A stretch of DNA of 8,816 bases from DASQFI01 sp050264575 (GCA_050264575.1 JBLNGH010000581.1:1-8816), one strand, 5' to 3'; counted from the first letter of the stretch, positions 1 through 6,679 are shown. The notes: generated by a model not told the origin, from the letters alone. A program made the numbers and translations.

Positions 1-1072
1 GAACGGCCTGGCCCGGGAAGCCGTCGCCGTGCGCCAGGTGTGCGGGCTGGGCGTCGATGCTCACCGTGATCATCACAAAGAAGCCGGCGCCCGTGCGATG
101 GCACAGTGTGACTTTCTGTCCATCGCCCTGCTCAGGTGCCGGATTCACGCCGAGGTAATGGCTCGGATCGGAGTCGGTCACCTGGCCTGAGGTTTGGTTG
201 AAGGTGTAGCTCGCGGTGACAGTGCCGATGTTGCTGTACTGCCCCACGACAGACACGCCCGTGGCCGTGCACGTCATCGACGCGCCGGCGGTAAGCGTCT
301 GCGGACAGCTGACCGCGCCGATCTTGTTGTCGGTGACCGCGACCGCGGTCAGGTTCACGGTACCGGTGTTCTTCACAACATACGTCCAGGTCACCGTATT
401 GCCGACCGGGATTTGCGGACCCGGCGCATTGTCCGCATCCTCGCCGTTGGTGAATTTCTCGATGTCCACTTCCGGCCCGATGGGTTTGCAGGTGCTGTCG
501 AACGTCTGCGTCGGGTGGCCAGGAACGGGTTCGCCGATTTTCGCGTCGCCGTGAGCCCGGTGCGCGGGTTCGGCCGACTCGCTGACGTCGATGAGGTGAT
601 AACTCCCGTTGCCTTCGGCGTGACACAGCGAGACCTTGCCCGTGCGTTCCTCGTCGGTGACAACCGCCGACGATCCGCTCACCTGCACTTGAATTTCGAT
701 GAACTGATCCGCCGCGACGTTGTTGAGGGTGATCGTGACGTTGATGGAGTCGCTCGAGAACTGAAGCTTCACGGTGCCGGTCGGCACGTCGGAGATTTCG
801 AACACGCCCGACGCGTCGACGACCGACGACTGGTTCGTGCCCATGATCCGGACCGTGAGGCCCGTGAATGGCGAATCAGCCGGGCGAGCAGTGCCCGAGG
901 CGCGGGACACGCTCGCGGTGTCCGCGGACGCCGAAGCATTCCTCACGGTGCCCCTGATCACGGCGCCTGTCGTGGACTGAGACGGCTTCGTCGGCCCGCC
1001 GCCACAGCCGATCGCGACGGCGATTACCAGCGAGCACAGAATTGCCAGTGTCGTTCGAGTACAAGAATGCAT
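1..1072 (-). CDS. Secreted lipoprotein with carboxypeptidase-regulatory-like and DUF11/DUF7507-like domains (3' end cut off)
   Basis: The minus-strand frame is open from the ATG at 1072 to the left edge, giving 357 codons with no stop. A strong Shine-Dalgarno AAGGAG lies 8 nt before the ATG. Residues 1-23 form a lipoprotein signal peptide with lipobox A-I-G-C and Cys23 as the lipidated residue, followed by a GGG linker. Residues about 70-140 resemble a carboxypeptidase-regulatory-like beta-sandwich (G..V.I.GT, then a D.SG.F.I..VP.G core). Residues about 202-292 resemble the DUF11/DUF7507 repeats of surface proteins, with core motifs GNTVTWTYVVKNTG and VTDNKIG. Two Cys/His-rich copies of one motif flank that domain. 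The likely location is the outer envelope, with a structural or binding role; no catalytic motif is visible. The C-terminus lies outside the window, so full length and further repeats are unknown. The plus-strand frames over this region show no family signature. Confidence 0.85.
   Translation of the reverse strand, partial: MHSCTRTTLAILCSLVIAVAIGCGGGPTKPSQSTTGAVIRGTVRNASASADTASVSRASGTARPADSPFTGLTVRIMGTNQSSVVDASGVFEISDVPTGTVKLQFSSDSINVTITLNNVAADQFIEIQVQVSGSSAVVTDEERTGKVSLCHAEGNGSYHLIDVSESAEPAHRAHGDAKIGEPVPGHPTQTFDSTCKPIGPEVDIEKFTNGEDADNAPGPQIPVGNTVTWTYVVKNTGTVNLTAVAVTDNKIGAVSCPQTLTAGASMTCTATGVSVVGQYSNIGTVTASYTFNQTSGQVTDSDPSHYLGVNPAPEQGDGQKVTLCHRTGAGFFVMITVSIDAQPAHLAHGDGFPGQAV
23..115 (-). repeat. 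Protein-level repeat, copy 2: Cys/His-rich 31-residue motif in the lipoprotein
   Basis: Residues 320-350 repeat the copy-1 pattern: KVTLCH, then ITVS, then PAHLAHGD, with Cys324, His325, His345 and His348 in register with copy 1. The DUF11/DUF7507-like domain lies between the copies. The left edge of the window follows only seven codons later, so more copies could lie beyond it. Confidence 0.75.
545..637 (-). repeat. Protein-level repeat, copy 1: Cys/His-rich 31-residue motif in the lipoprotein
   Basis: Residues 146-176 read KVxLCHxxGNGxYxLIxVSxxAxPAHxAHGD. The second copy, at residues 320-350, has the same length and the same spacing from the Cys-His pair to the final H-x-x-H-G-D. Conserved are Cys150, His151, His171 and His174. 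The motif is seen directly; metal binding is only a possibility raised by the Cys and His content. Confidence 0.75.
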
Positions 1073-1115
1073 GAGTCCGGCTCCTTGAAACCAGGGAACT
1101 GCCGCAACTCACATG

Positions 1116-1127
1116 CCACTTAAGTGG
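1116..1127. promoter_or_regulatory. 12-bp perfect palindrome upstream of the lipoprotein gene
   Basis: CCACTTAAGTGG is a perfect dyad centred about 50 bp upstream of the lipoprotein ATG. It lies in the 171-bp gap between two minus-strand genes. It could be an operator for a dimeric regulator, but no protein is known to bind it and I see no convincing -35/-10 pair to place it against. Confidence 0.3.
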
Positions 1128-1216
1128 TGGCGTCGATAGGATTGACTGACGCGCAAGATCGTTCTTGTAATTTCGGTATCCGCACGTGAGTCACAAATCG
1201 TGACGATCGACGGTCG

Positions 1217-1233
1217 CACGAAGACCGTTCGTG
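1217..1233 (-). other. Short hairpin just after the FMN-binding gene
   Basis: CACGAA and TTCGTG form a 6-bp stem with a 5-nt loop, starting 11 bp past the stop codon of the pyridoxamine-oxidase-like gene. No T-run follows in the minus direction, so it does not qualify as a standard intrinsic terminator. It may stabilise the 3' end or help termination weakly. Confidence 0.25.
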
Positions 1234-1243
1234 TCGGTCCGAT

Positions 1244-1693
1244 TCACTTCTGCGCGCGACGCCCCGTCATCCGGCGAATCCGAATGCGATACAGAACTGA
1301 CGCACCATGTTCGTCCGACTCCACGAGCTTCGCGGCGGCGGGAAGCCACCACTGGACCTGCTTGCCCAGCAGTTCACCGGCGCGTCGGCGAAGCGCGGCG
1401 CCGACGCCGCCTTCTCGAGGGATCTCCTGATACCGGCCGAACGCGACGACGCTAGTCCACTGCGTGCGGCTCACGATCTCCTCGACCTGGATGCACACAC
1501 GCGGGTTCGCGCGCATCCAGCGGACCTTCCGCCCCACCGTTGAGAAGCCGTAGACGAAATCCTCGTCCGGATCGAGATAGAGCGCGACGGGGACGATGTA
1601 CGGCTGTCGGCCGCTGACGCACGCAAGCCGGCCGTGCGACACGCGTGCGAGCACCTCCCGGCACTCCGCTTGAGTCAGGTTGTGAACCAGCAT
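1244..1693 (-). CDS. Pyridoxamine 5'-phosphate oxidase-like FMN-binding protein
   Basis: This 149-residue cytoplasmic protein has no signal peptide. It matches the split-barrel flavin-binding family that includes NimA-like nitroimidazole reductases (Pyridox_ox_2). Landmarks are SHGRLACV near residues 19-26, the strand PYIVPVALYL at 31-40, and the FMN-side motif GFSTVGRKVRWMRANPRV at 49-66, followed by IQVEEI. About 140-160 residues is normal for the family. It probably binds FMN or a related cofactor as a dimer and reduces a small substrate, which the sequence does not identify. An in-frame TAA lies four codons upstream of the ATG, which fixes the start. No Shine-Dalgarno is visible, so the mRNA could be leaderless or weakly translated. 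It is divergent from the lipoprotein gene to its right. Confidence 0.85.
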   Translation of the reverse strand: MLVHNLTQAECREVLARVSHGRLACVSGRQPYIVPVALYLDPDEDFVYGFSTVGRKVRWMRANPRVCIQVEEIVSRTQWTSVVAFGRYQEIPREGGVGAALRRRAGELLGKQVQWWLPAAAKLVESDEHGASVLYRIRIRRMTGRRAQK

Positions 1694-1806
1694 GGACCCA
1701 GATTAAGACGTCCGGCCGGTTCATCACCAGTCCCCAGAAAACGCACCCATAATGTGCGCGCTGTAACGTGGCGCACCACCTCCTTATAGAGAGTGAGGCC
1801 ATGGCC
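1694..1806. promoter_or_regulatory. Divergent intergenic region between the FMN-binding and lipoprotein genes
   Basis: These 113 bp separate a minus-strand gene from a plus-strand gene, so promoters for both directions should lie here. I cannot name a convincing -35/-10 pair. TATAGA at 1786-1791 is a weak -10 candidate for the rightward gene, but its -35 partner is poor. GAGG at 1795-1798 serves as the rightward ribosome binding site. Confidence 0.4.
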
Positions 1807-2601
1807 ATGCGGTCGCGTATCACTCGCTCGGTGGCTCCTGCTGGAGTTGCCGTCATGTTGTGCGGGTCGGCGTGCAACGACGCACCCGTCAAGCCGTCGG
1901 GTTCTCCTCCACCGCCGCAAAGCGCGGCGGGCCCGGGCGCGACGCAGTTCCACATTTCTGGAACAGTGCGGACCGACAGCGGCGCGGTGGTGGGCGGCGC
2001 GACGGTCGAGGTTCAGTCGCTGACGTCGTCGACACCAGGAACGTACTTCACGTATCTGAAAACACGCACCGATCAGGCGGGGCACTACACGCTCGCGTTT
2101 TCCTCCGTGCCGGGAGCGCTGGGCGGGCCGGAATCCGTGCGCGCCAACCTCGTGGCGTTCGTCTCGGTCTGGTCCGACGACTCCGGACTGAACGGCGATT
2201 TCCAGTACGTCAATGCCGTGACGAGCGAGATCTCGAAAAACTTCACGCTGCGCCGCATCACGCGCCTCACCGGCAACGAGAATGTTACCTTGACGATCCA
2301 GCCGGACAGCCCGATCTGCGTCAGCAACGCCCAGGACTTTCATCCGTGGCCCGACGAGTGGGTCTGCTCCAATATTCAGATCGTCGCGCCGGCAACCGGG
2401 CGCCTCGTGGTGACGGCCACGCCAACCACCCCGTCTGGTCCGGCGCCGCAATTGCTCAACCCCGAATCGCCGTTCACCCGCGGCATCTCCAGCATCGAGT
2501 ACGACGTGCGGGCTGGCGAGCAGGTGACAGTCTCCGTCGAGCTTCCATGGCCCGGTGGCGTGCTGCCCCAGTCTTTCGTGGTCACTGGTTCGGTGCGGTA
2601 A
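1807..2601 (+). CDS. Lipoprotein with carboxypeptidase-regulatory-like domain
   Basis: This 264-residue predicted lipoprotein has a charged N-terminus (MRSRITRS), a hydrophobic core, and a lipobox G-S-A-C with Cys23. A Pro/Ser-rich linker (residues 27-46) follows. Residues about 48-152 form a carboxypeptidase-regulatory-like beta-sandwich: HISGTVRTDSGAVVGGATVEV, then TDQAGHYTLAF. Residues about 155-264 look all-beta and end in YDVRAGEQVTVSVEL, like pre-peptidase C-terminal-type domains; Cys171 and Cys187 could form a disulfide. No enzyme motif is seen; an envelope-surface binding or structural role is inferred. I chose the ATG at 1807 because GAGG sits 8 nt before it. ATG 1801 (two codons longer) is possible; ATG 1768 would bury the signal peptide behind 13 extra residues. 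It resembles the left-edge lipoprotein in domain style but not in sequence outside that domain. Confidence 0.75.
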   Translation: MRSRITRSVAPAGVAVMLCGSACNDAPVKPSGSPPPPQSAAGPGATQFHISGTVRTDSGAVVGGATVEVQSLTSSTPGTYFTYLKTRTDQAGHYTLAFSSVPGALGGPESVRANLVAFVSVWSDDSGLNGDFQYVNAVTSEISKNFTLRRITRLTGNENVTLTIQPDSPICVSNAQDFHPWPDEWVCSNIQIVAPATGRLVVTATPTTPSGPAPQLLNPESPFTRGISSIEYDVRAGEQVTVSVELPWPGGVLPQSFVVTGSVR

Positions 2602-2660
2602 GAAGCACCGCTGTCACCTTTTTCTTGCTCGGGACTCCATTCAGGTGGAGGCAAAACATC

Positions 2661-3314
2661 ATGGATTCCCGACTTCTCCGTCCGCTCGCCTGGCTGATCG
2701 CGGCCGGATTTCTGCACGCGAGCGCGTCAACCGCGATGGCGCAGGCCCCATCGCATCAGTCGTCGACCGACATCTCCCAGGCCATGACGCTGCGCCAGGA
2801 TATGCGCAAGCTCTGGACCGATCACGTCGTCTGGACGCGCGATTACATCGTTGCGGCCGTCGGCGACCAGCCGGACGCGCAGGCTGCTGCCGGGCGGCTG
2901 CTGAAAAACCAGGAGGACATCGGCAGCGCCGTGGCCGCGTACTACGGCAAACCGGCCGGCGACACGCTGACGGCGCTCCTGAAGGAGCACATCACGATCG
3001 CGGTCGATCTCATCAAGTTCGCCAAGGCCGGCGACAAGACGTCGCAGCAGCAGGCTGACGCCAAGTGGCACAAGAACGCCGAGGACATCGCCGATTTCCT
3101 GAGCAAAGCCAATCCGAACTGGCCCCGCGCGACGCTGGTCGACATGATGAACACGCACCTGTCGACGACGACCGACGAGGTCGTGGCGCGGCTGACGAAG
3201 AACTGGGACGCTGACGTCAAGTCGTTCGACGCCGTCTACCAGCACATCCTGATGATGTCGGATGCGCTGTCGGACGGGATCGTCAAGCAGTTCCCGGCGA
3301 AGTTCGCGAAGTAG
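2661..3314 (+). CDS. Exported helical repeat protein of unknown function
   Basis: This 217-residue protein begins after GGAGG, which is spaced 9 nt from the ATG. Residues 1-27 form a Sec signal peptide with an A-M-A cleavage site before Gln28, so the mature protein is periplasmic or secreted. The mature part looks almost entirely alpha-helical, with repeated HxxxxxD motifs at 55/61, 110/116, 166/172 and 195/201 and two KNxEDI motifs at 82-87 and 138-143. Each KNxEDI lies exactly 28 residues before the next His, indicating an internal duplication of about 56 residues. I recall similar uncharacterised proteins in other bacteria, often with unreliable automatic names; no activity is established as far as I know. 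It lies 59 bp after the lipoprotein gene in the same direction, so the two may share a transcript. A strong palindrome follows its stop codon. Confidence 0.75.
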   Translation: MDSRLLRPLAWLIAAGFLHASASTAMAQAPSHQSSTDISQAMTLRQDMRKLWTDHVVWTRDYIVAAVGDQPDAQAAAGRLLKNQEDIGSAVAAYYGKPAGDTLTALLKEHITIAVDLIKFAKAGDKTSQQQADAKWHKNAEDIADFLSKANPNWPRATLVDMMNTHLSTTTDEVVARLTKNWDADVKSFDAVYQHILMMSDALSDGIVKQFPAKFAK

Positions 3315-3319
3315 GAAAG

Positions 3320-3397
3320 ACCTCGGGTTTCGACGGGGGTTCCGACCGGGGTCAGACCCCGAACCCCAGGGGTCTGACCCCGATCGGGACCCGAGGT
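3320..3397. repeat. REP-like palindrome with GGGGTC/GACCCC core
   Basis: Outer arms ACCTCGGGT (3320-3328) and ACCCGAGGT (3389-3397) enclose inner arms CGGGGTCAGACCCC (3347-3360) and GGGGTCTGACCCCG (3369-3382). The inner arms are exact reverse complements, and each is also self-complementary around one central base. The left side carries about 13 extra bases between outer and inner arms, giving a bulge. It starts 5 bp after the stop of the helical-protein gene. No T-run follows it, so it may act as an RNA-stabilising or partly terminating hairpin rather than a classic terminator. Its core resembles the ends of the element near the right edge, suggesting a shared repeat family. Confidence 0.75.
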
Positions 3398-3454
3398 GTT
3401 TCTGCAACCTCCGTCCCCCTCCTGTTGAAATCTGTGGAAAACTAACCTGTCCCC

Positions 3455-5503
3455 GTGCGCACCGCGCTCCTCTGGCTCGTCGTGCTGACGCAAATCATCG
3501 CGCAGAACGTCCCCTGGCCGGTCAACGGCGGACCCGACAACATCCGCTACTCGACGCTGGACCAGATCAACACGACGAACGTCGCGCGCCTGCAGGTCGC
3601 CTGGACCTACGACTCGCATGACTCGTCGCGCGGCTCGGAAATGCAGAGCAATCCCATCATCGTCGACGGCGTGCTGTACGCGACGACGCCGACGCTGAAG
3701 GTGATTGCCGTAGACGCCGCGACGGGAAAGGAAATCTGGAAGTTCGATCCGAGCGGCGGCGCGGCGACGTCGCCGAGATTCCGGCATCGCGGCGTGACGG
3801 TGCACAAGGACCGAGTCTTCGTCAGCTATCGGAGTTTTCTCTACGCGCTCGATCGAAAAACGGGAGAGCCGATCTCGACATTCGGCACGAAGGGCCGCAT
3901 CGATCTGCGCGAGGGGCTGGATCAGCCCGCCGAGCGCCTGAGCGTCAGCGCGAGCACGCCGGGATCGATCTTCGAAGACACGATCATCATGGGCAGCTCG
4001 GTGCCGGAGACGCTGCCGGGATCGCCCGGTCACATCCGCGCGTTCGACGTGAACACCGGAAAGCTGAGATGGATCTTCCACACGATTCCCAAGCCGGGCG
4101 AATTCGGCTACGACACCTGGCCCAAGGACGCGTATCAACTCTCGGGCGGCGCCAACGCGTGGGCCGGGGTCACGGTCGACGCAAAGAACGCGATGGTCTT
4201 TGCCGCGACGGGATCGGCGTCGTTCGACTTCTACGGCGTCACGCGCCACGGCGACAATCTCTTCGCCGATTGCGTGCTCGCGCTCGATGCGCGCACCGGC
4301 AGGCGCATCTGGCACTTCCAGGGGATCCGACACGACGTCTGGGATTGGGACTTCCCCGCCGCGCCGAGCCTCGTCACCGTGCAGCGCAACGGGCGGCCGG
4401 TCGAGGCCGTCGCGCAGATCACCAAGCAGGGATACGTCTACGTGCTCGATCGGCGGACCGGCGCGCCGCTCTTCCCCGTCGAGATGCGCGACGTGCCCGC
4501 GTCGCGCGTTGATGGCGAACTGCTGGCGACACAGCAACCGTATCCAACCTTGCCTCCGCCGTTTGCCAGACAAGGTCTCACGGAAGAGATGTTGACGACA
4601 CGCACGCCCGAGGCGCATGCGGACGTGCTGGCGCGATTCAAGAAATACCGGAAGGGATTCTTCGAGCCGCCGTCGCTGGAAGGCACGATCGTCTTCCCCG
4701 GTTTCGACGGCGGCGCCGAATGGGGCGGCGCGGCATTCGATCCGGCAACCGCCCTGCTGTACGTGAACTCGAACGAGATGCCGTGGATCATCAAGCTCAT
4801 CGCGAACAACGACACGGCGCTCTACAACAGCAAATGCGCGACGTGCCATCGCGAAGACAAGAAAGGCGGCGCGACCGGCCCGTCGCTCGAGAACGTCGCG
4901 ACGAAGTTCACGCGCGACGAACTGGCGGCGCTGATCCGTCAGGGCACGGGCCGGATGCCCGGGTTCCCGGACATGGGCGCGCGCAACGTCACCGATCTCG
5001 TCGAATACCTGATGACCGGCAAGGACAAGGCGAACGATCCGGCGATCGCGAACGACCCGAGCCGATTGAAGTACCGCAGCGACGGCGAGTCGATCTTTCT
5101 CGACCCCGACGGCTACCCGGCGATCAAGCCGCCCTGGGGTACGTTGAACGCGATCGATCTCAACGCGGGCACCATCCGCTGGAAGATCCCGCTCGGCGAA
5201 TTTCCCGAGCTCGCCGCGAAGGGACTCACGAACACGGGCAGCGACAACTACGGCGGACCGCTCGTCACGGCCGGCGGCCTCGTCTTCATCGGCGCCACCA
5301 ACTTCGACAAGAAGTTTCGCGCCTACGACAAGCTGACCGGCAAGCTGCTGTGGGAGACCACGCTGCCTGCCGCCGGCAACGCGACGCCCGCCGTCTACCA
5401 GCTCAACGGCCGGCAGTACGTCGTCATCGTCTGCGGCGGCGGCAAGAATGGCGCGCCGTCAGGCAGCGCGATTGTCGCGTTCGCGCTGCCTGCCAATCGA
5501 TGA
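3455..5503 (+). CDS. PQQ-dependent dehydrogenase with inserted cytochrome c domain
   Basis: This 682-residue quinoprotein resembles the membrane glucose dehydrogenase branch of PQQ beta-propellers. Signature stretches are WPVNGG and YSTLDQINTTNV at the N-terminus, repeated blade motifs (AVDAATGKEIWKFD, AFDVNTGKLRWIF), and the active-site-region motif HFQGIRHDVWDWDFPAAP around residues 287-302. The C-terminus carries PPWGTLNAIDLNAGTIRWKI, NYGGPLVTAGGLVFIGAT and GRQYVVIVCGG. A c-type cytochrome occupies about residues 449-528: CATCH at 461-465 binds heme covalently, and Met501 in GRMPGFP is the likely axial ligand. It would oxidise an alcohol or sugar in the periplasm and pass electrons through its own heme; the substrate is not readable. 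The start is GTG with no good Shine-Dalgarno, but an in-frame TAA four codons upstream and a signal-like hydrophobic N-terminus support it. No PQQ synthesis gene is present here. Confidence 0.93.
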   Translation: MRTALLWLVVLTQIIAQNVPWPVNGGPDNIRYSTLDQINTTNVARLQVAWTYDSHDSSRGSEMQSNPIIVDGVLYATTPTLKVIAVDAATGKEIWKFDPSGGAATSPRFRHRGVTVHKDRVFVSYRSFLYALDRKTGEPISTFGTKGRIDLREGLDQPAERLSVSASTPGSIFEDTIIMGSSVPETLPGSPGHIRAFDVNTGKLRWIFHTIPKPGEFGYDTWPKDAYQLSGGANAWAGVTVDAKNAMVFAATGSASFDFYGVTRHGDNLFADCVLALDARTGRRIWHFQGIRHDVWDWDFPAAPSLVTVQRNGRPVEAVAQITKQGYVYVLDRRTGAPLFPVEMRDVPASRVDGELLATQQPYPTLPPPFARQGLTEEMLTTRTPEAHADVLARFKKYRKGFFEPPSLEGTIVFPGFDGGAEWGGAAFDPATALLYVNSNEMPWIIKLIANNDTALYNSKCATCHREDKKGGATGPSLENVATKFTRDELAALIRQGTGRMPGFPDMGARNVTDLVEYLMTGKDKANDPAIANDPSRLKYRSDGESIFLDPDGYPAIKPPWGTLNAIDLNAGTIRWKIPLGEFPELAAKGLTNTGSDNYGGPLVTAGGLVFIGATNFDKKFRAYDKLTGKLLWETTLPAAGNATPAVYQLNGRQYVVIVCGGGKNGAPSGSAIVAFALPANR

Positions 5504-5504
5504 C

Positions 5505-6092
5505 TCACGCGCCCGCTTCCAGCTCCCGCATCAATCGCCCGAGCGCATCATCATGCGCCTGCAATGCCGACCGGATAGCCGCCACGTGGTGATAACTGTG
5601 CCGGATGACCCGATCCTCCAGCACGAACTGACACGTGAGCGGCGTATTGTCGTACAGCGACACCGGCGCCGCGCGATCGAGATGCTCGTCACAGATGGCA
5701 CGGATCGCCGTCGCCGCAGCCGCGCTGTTGCGCCGGAGTAGATCCAGCGCCGCTTCTTTCGCCACGCCGGCGTAGGTCCACGCGTGCGTCGCGTTCCGCT
5801 CGTGGATGTCGTGACGTGTGAAATCGGTGACAGCCTGGCCGGCCGCCAGCCTCTGCGCCAGCTGGATCTCCAGCGGATAGACGATCGCCACGTGATGGAC
5901 GAGCACACCAACCGTGCGTCCGTCCTTCGGGACGCGTGTCTGCCACTGCGCGTCCGTGAGCCCGGTCGCGAACGCCGCGAAGGCGCGCGCGCCCTGTTCG
6001 AGCCGATCGGCGAGCGCCTCGACGCGCCGGCTTGTCATCGGCTGGACCCAACCTCGCGTCACTTCAGAATCTTGCGCAACGAGACTCGACAT
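5505..6092 (-). CDS. DinB-like four-helix-bundle protein
   Basis: This 195-residue cytoplasmic protein matches the DinB/YfiT-like superfamily of metal-binding four-helix bundles. Helix 1 runs from about residue 22. GVLVHHVAIVYPLE (62-75) gives the first metal His, probably His67, and IRHSYHHVAAIRSAL (163-177) gives the HxxxH pair His165/His169, so the usual three-His metal triad appears present. The middle segment HERNATHAWTYAGVAKE (97-113) fits the family. Related proteins include thiol transferases using bacillithiol or mycothiol, while many have no known role; none can be assigned here. AAGGA sits 7 nt before the ATG and overlaps the stop of the cupredoxin gene upstream, so the two are co-translated. 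Its stop codon is 1 bp from that of the convergent PQQ dehydrogenase. A shorter form from Met19 is possible but lacks such a binding site. Confidence 0.85.
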   Translation of the reverse strand: MSSLVAQDSEVTRGWVQPMTSRRVEALADRLEQGARAFAAFATGLTDAQWQTRVPKDGRTVGVLVHHVAIVYPLEIQLAQRLAAGQAVTDFTRHDIHERNATHAWTYAGVAKEAALDLLRRNSAAAATAIRAICDEHLDRAAPVSLYDNTPLTCQFVLEDRVIRHSYHHVAAIRSALQAHDDALGRLMRELEAGA

Positions 6093-6103
6093 CGACGTGT
6101 CCT

Positions 6104-6493
6104 TCAGCGAACGACGACGCTGCCGACCATGCCCGGGTGAATCGAGCAGTGATACGAGAACGTCCCGGCCGTCGTGAAGGTGAACGAGAACTGCCCACCA
6201 GGCCCGACGTTTCCTGAGCTCCAGACGCCGTTGTTCGACGTCGACGTGTGCGTCACCACATCGTTATTGGTCCACGTGACCGTCGTGCCGACAGCGACGT
6301 CCGCCTCGTCAGGCGCAAACGCACGATTGCCGAGGTTTTCGGCGCCGACCGGAATCGACACCGGCGTGGACTGCCCGACCGGTGTCGGAGTGGGCGTCGG
6401 AGTCGGCGCTGGAGTGGGATTCGGGGAGTAGCTGCCGCAGGCGACGGCAAGCATGAGAACGACCGAGATAGCCGCGAGACGTATAGACAACAT
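6104..6493 (-). CDS. Plastocyanin/amicyanin-like blue copper lipoprotein
   Basis: This 129-residue predicted lipoprotein has lipobox A-V-A-C with Cys19, then a Thr-Pro repeat linker (about residues 24-38) that would tether the copper domain away from the membrane. The cupredoxin fold spans about 45-129. Type 1 copper ligands are His82 (VTHTS), Cys116, His119 and Met122 (YHCSIHPGM). The short C-x2-H-x2-M loop is the amicyanin-like form. It should carry single electrons on the periplasmic face; its partners are unknown. The start at 6493 gives a proper signal peptide, with GAGGG close upstream; a TTG at 6535 would add 14 residues and a poor leader. It is first in a two-gene unit with the DinB-like gene (11 bp gap) and is divergent from the operon holding the phosphoesterase fusion, whose C-terminal domain is its close relative. 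Confidence 0.9.
   Translation of the reverse strand: MLSIRLAAISVVLMLAVACGSYSPNPTPAPTPTPTPTPVGQSTPVSIPVGAENLGNRAFAPDEADVAVGTTVTWTNNDVVTHTSTSNNGVWSSGNVGPGGQFSFTFTTAGTFSYHCSIHPGMVGSVVVR
6380..6418 (-). repeat. Six-base tandem repeat coding the Thr-Pro linker
   Basis: Imperfect copies of a six-base unit (ACTCC-type on the coding strand) code for a run of Thr-Pro pairs, broken by one Ala-Pro, at about residues 26-38 of the blue-copper lipoprotein. Such runs can change length by replication slippage without changing the frame. The linker probably acts as a stiff spacer between lipid anchor and copper domain. Confidence 0.7.
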
Positions 6494-6679
6494 GAGGCCC
6501 TCTGACTGAAAAAACGGGTACGACCCCGTATGCAATGAATTCGTGTGCCGCAGGACAACCGCCCGGCGGTCACGTACTCATTAATCGCGGGGCACCGTCG
6601 AATATTCCTGCCGGGCCAGGGCGGCTACCGCTCAGGCTGCGGTGAGGCCGGGAATAGATTCGCCGCGCGCACGGTCTGT
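6494..6679. promoter_or_regulatory. Divergent promoter region of the copper-protein units
   Basis: These 186 bp lie between the minus-strand cupredoxin gene and the plus-strand DUF2231-like gene and should hold promoters for both units. A frame open across part of it extends the membrane-protein ORF to 6545, but that stretch shows no family resemblance. TTGTCC and TTGCAT on the minus strand are spaced 17 bp apart and are a weak leftward promoter candidate. No convincing operator or metal-regulator site was found by eye. Confidence 0.4.
6509..6529 (-). terminator. Hairpin with T-run in the cupredoxin 5' leader (possible attenuator)
   Basis: On the minus strand, ACGGG (6529-6525), a 6-nt loop and CCCGT (6518-6514) are followed directly by a T-run ending at 6509, about 15 nt before the cupredoxin ATG. 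That is the shape of a small intrinsic terminator. No minus-strand gene lies upstream, so a plain terminator role is odd; a regulatory leader hairpin is an alternative. The 5-bp stem is short, so this is weak. Confidence 0.3.

Noticed and set aside
194..1123. 309-codon plus-strand open frame over the left lipoprotein
   Set aside because: Arg-rich sequence with no domain resemblance, typical of an antisense frame in GC-rich DNA. The minus-strand frame has a lipobox, a strong ribosome site and recognisable domains.
1860..2660. Upstream extension of the helical-protein frame to 1860
   Set aside because: The extension overlaps the lipoprotein gene in another frame and is Arg-rich without a family match. 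The ATG at 2661 has GGAGG and begins a proper signal peptide.
2727..3407. 226-codon minus-strand frame opposite the helical protein
   Set aside because: Antisense shadow with no family resemblance. The plus strand shows a signal peptide, a ribosome site and internal repeats.
3236..4849. 537-codon minus-strand open frame opposite the PQQ dehydrogenase
   Set aside because: Arg-rich low-complexity translation with no recognisable motif. The plus strand encodes a clear quinoprotein with CATCH heme motif.
4720..5592. 290-codon plus-strand frame overlapping the end of the PQQ dehydrogenase
   Set aside because: Out-of-frame shadow of the propeller sequence, rich in Arg and His with no domain.
6545..6679. 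N-terminal 45-residue extension of the DUF2231-like protein
   Set aside because: The extension is polar, has no ribosome site and precedes the family's N-terminal hallmark. The divergent promoters need this space.
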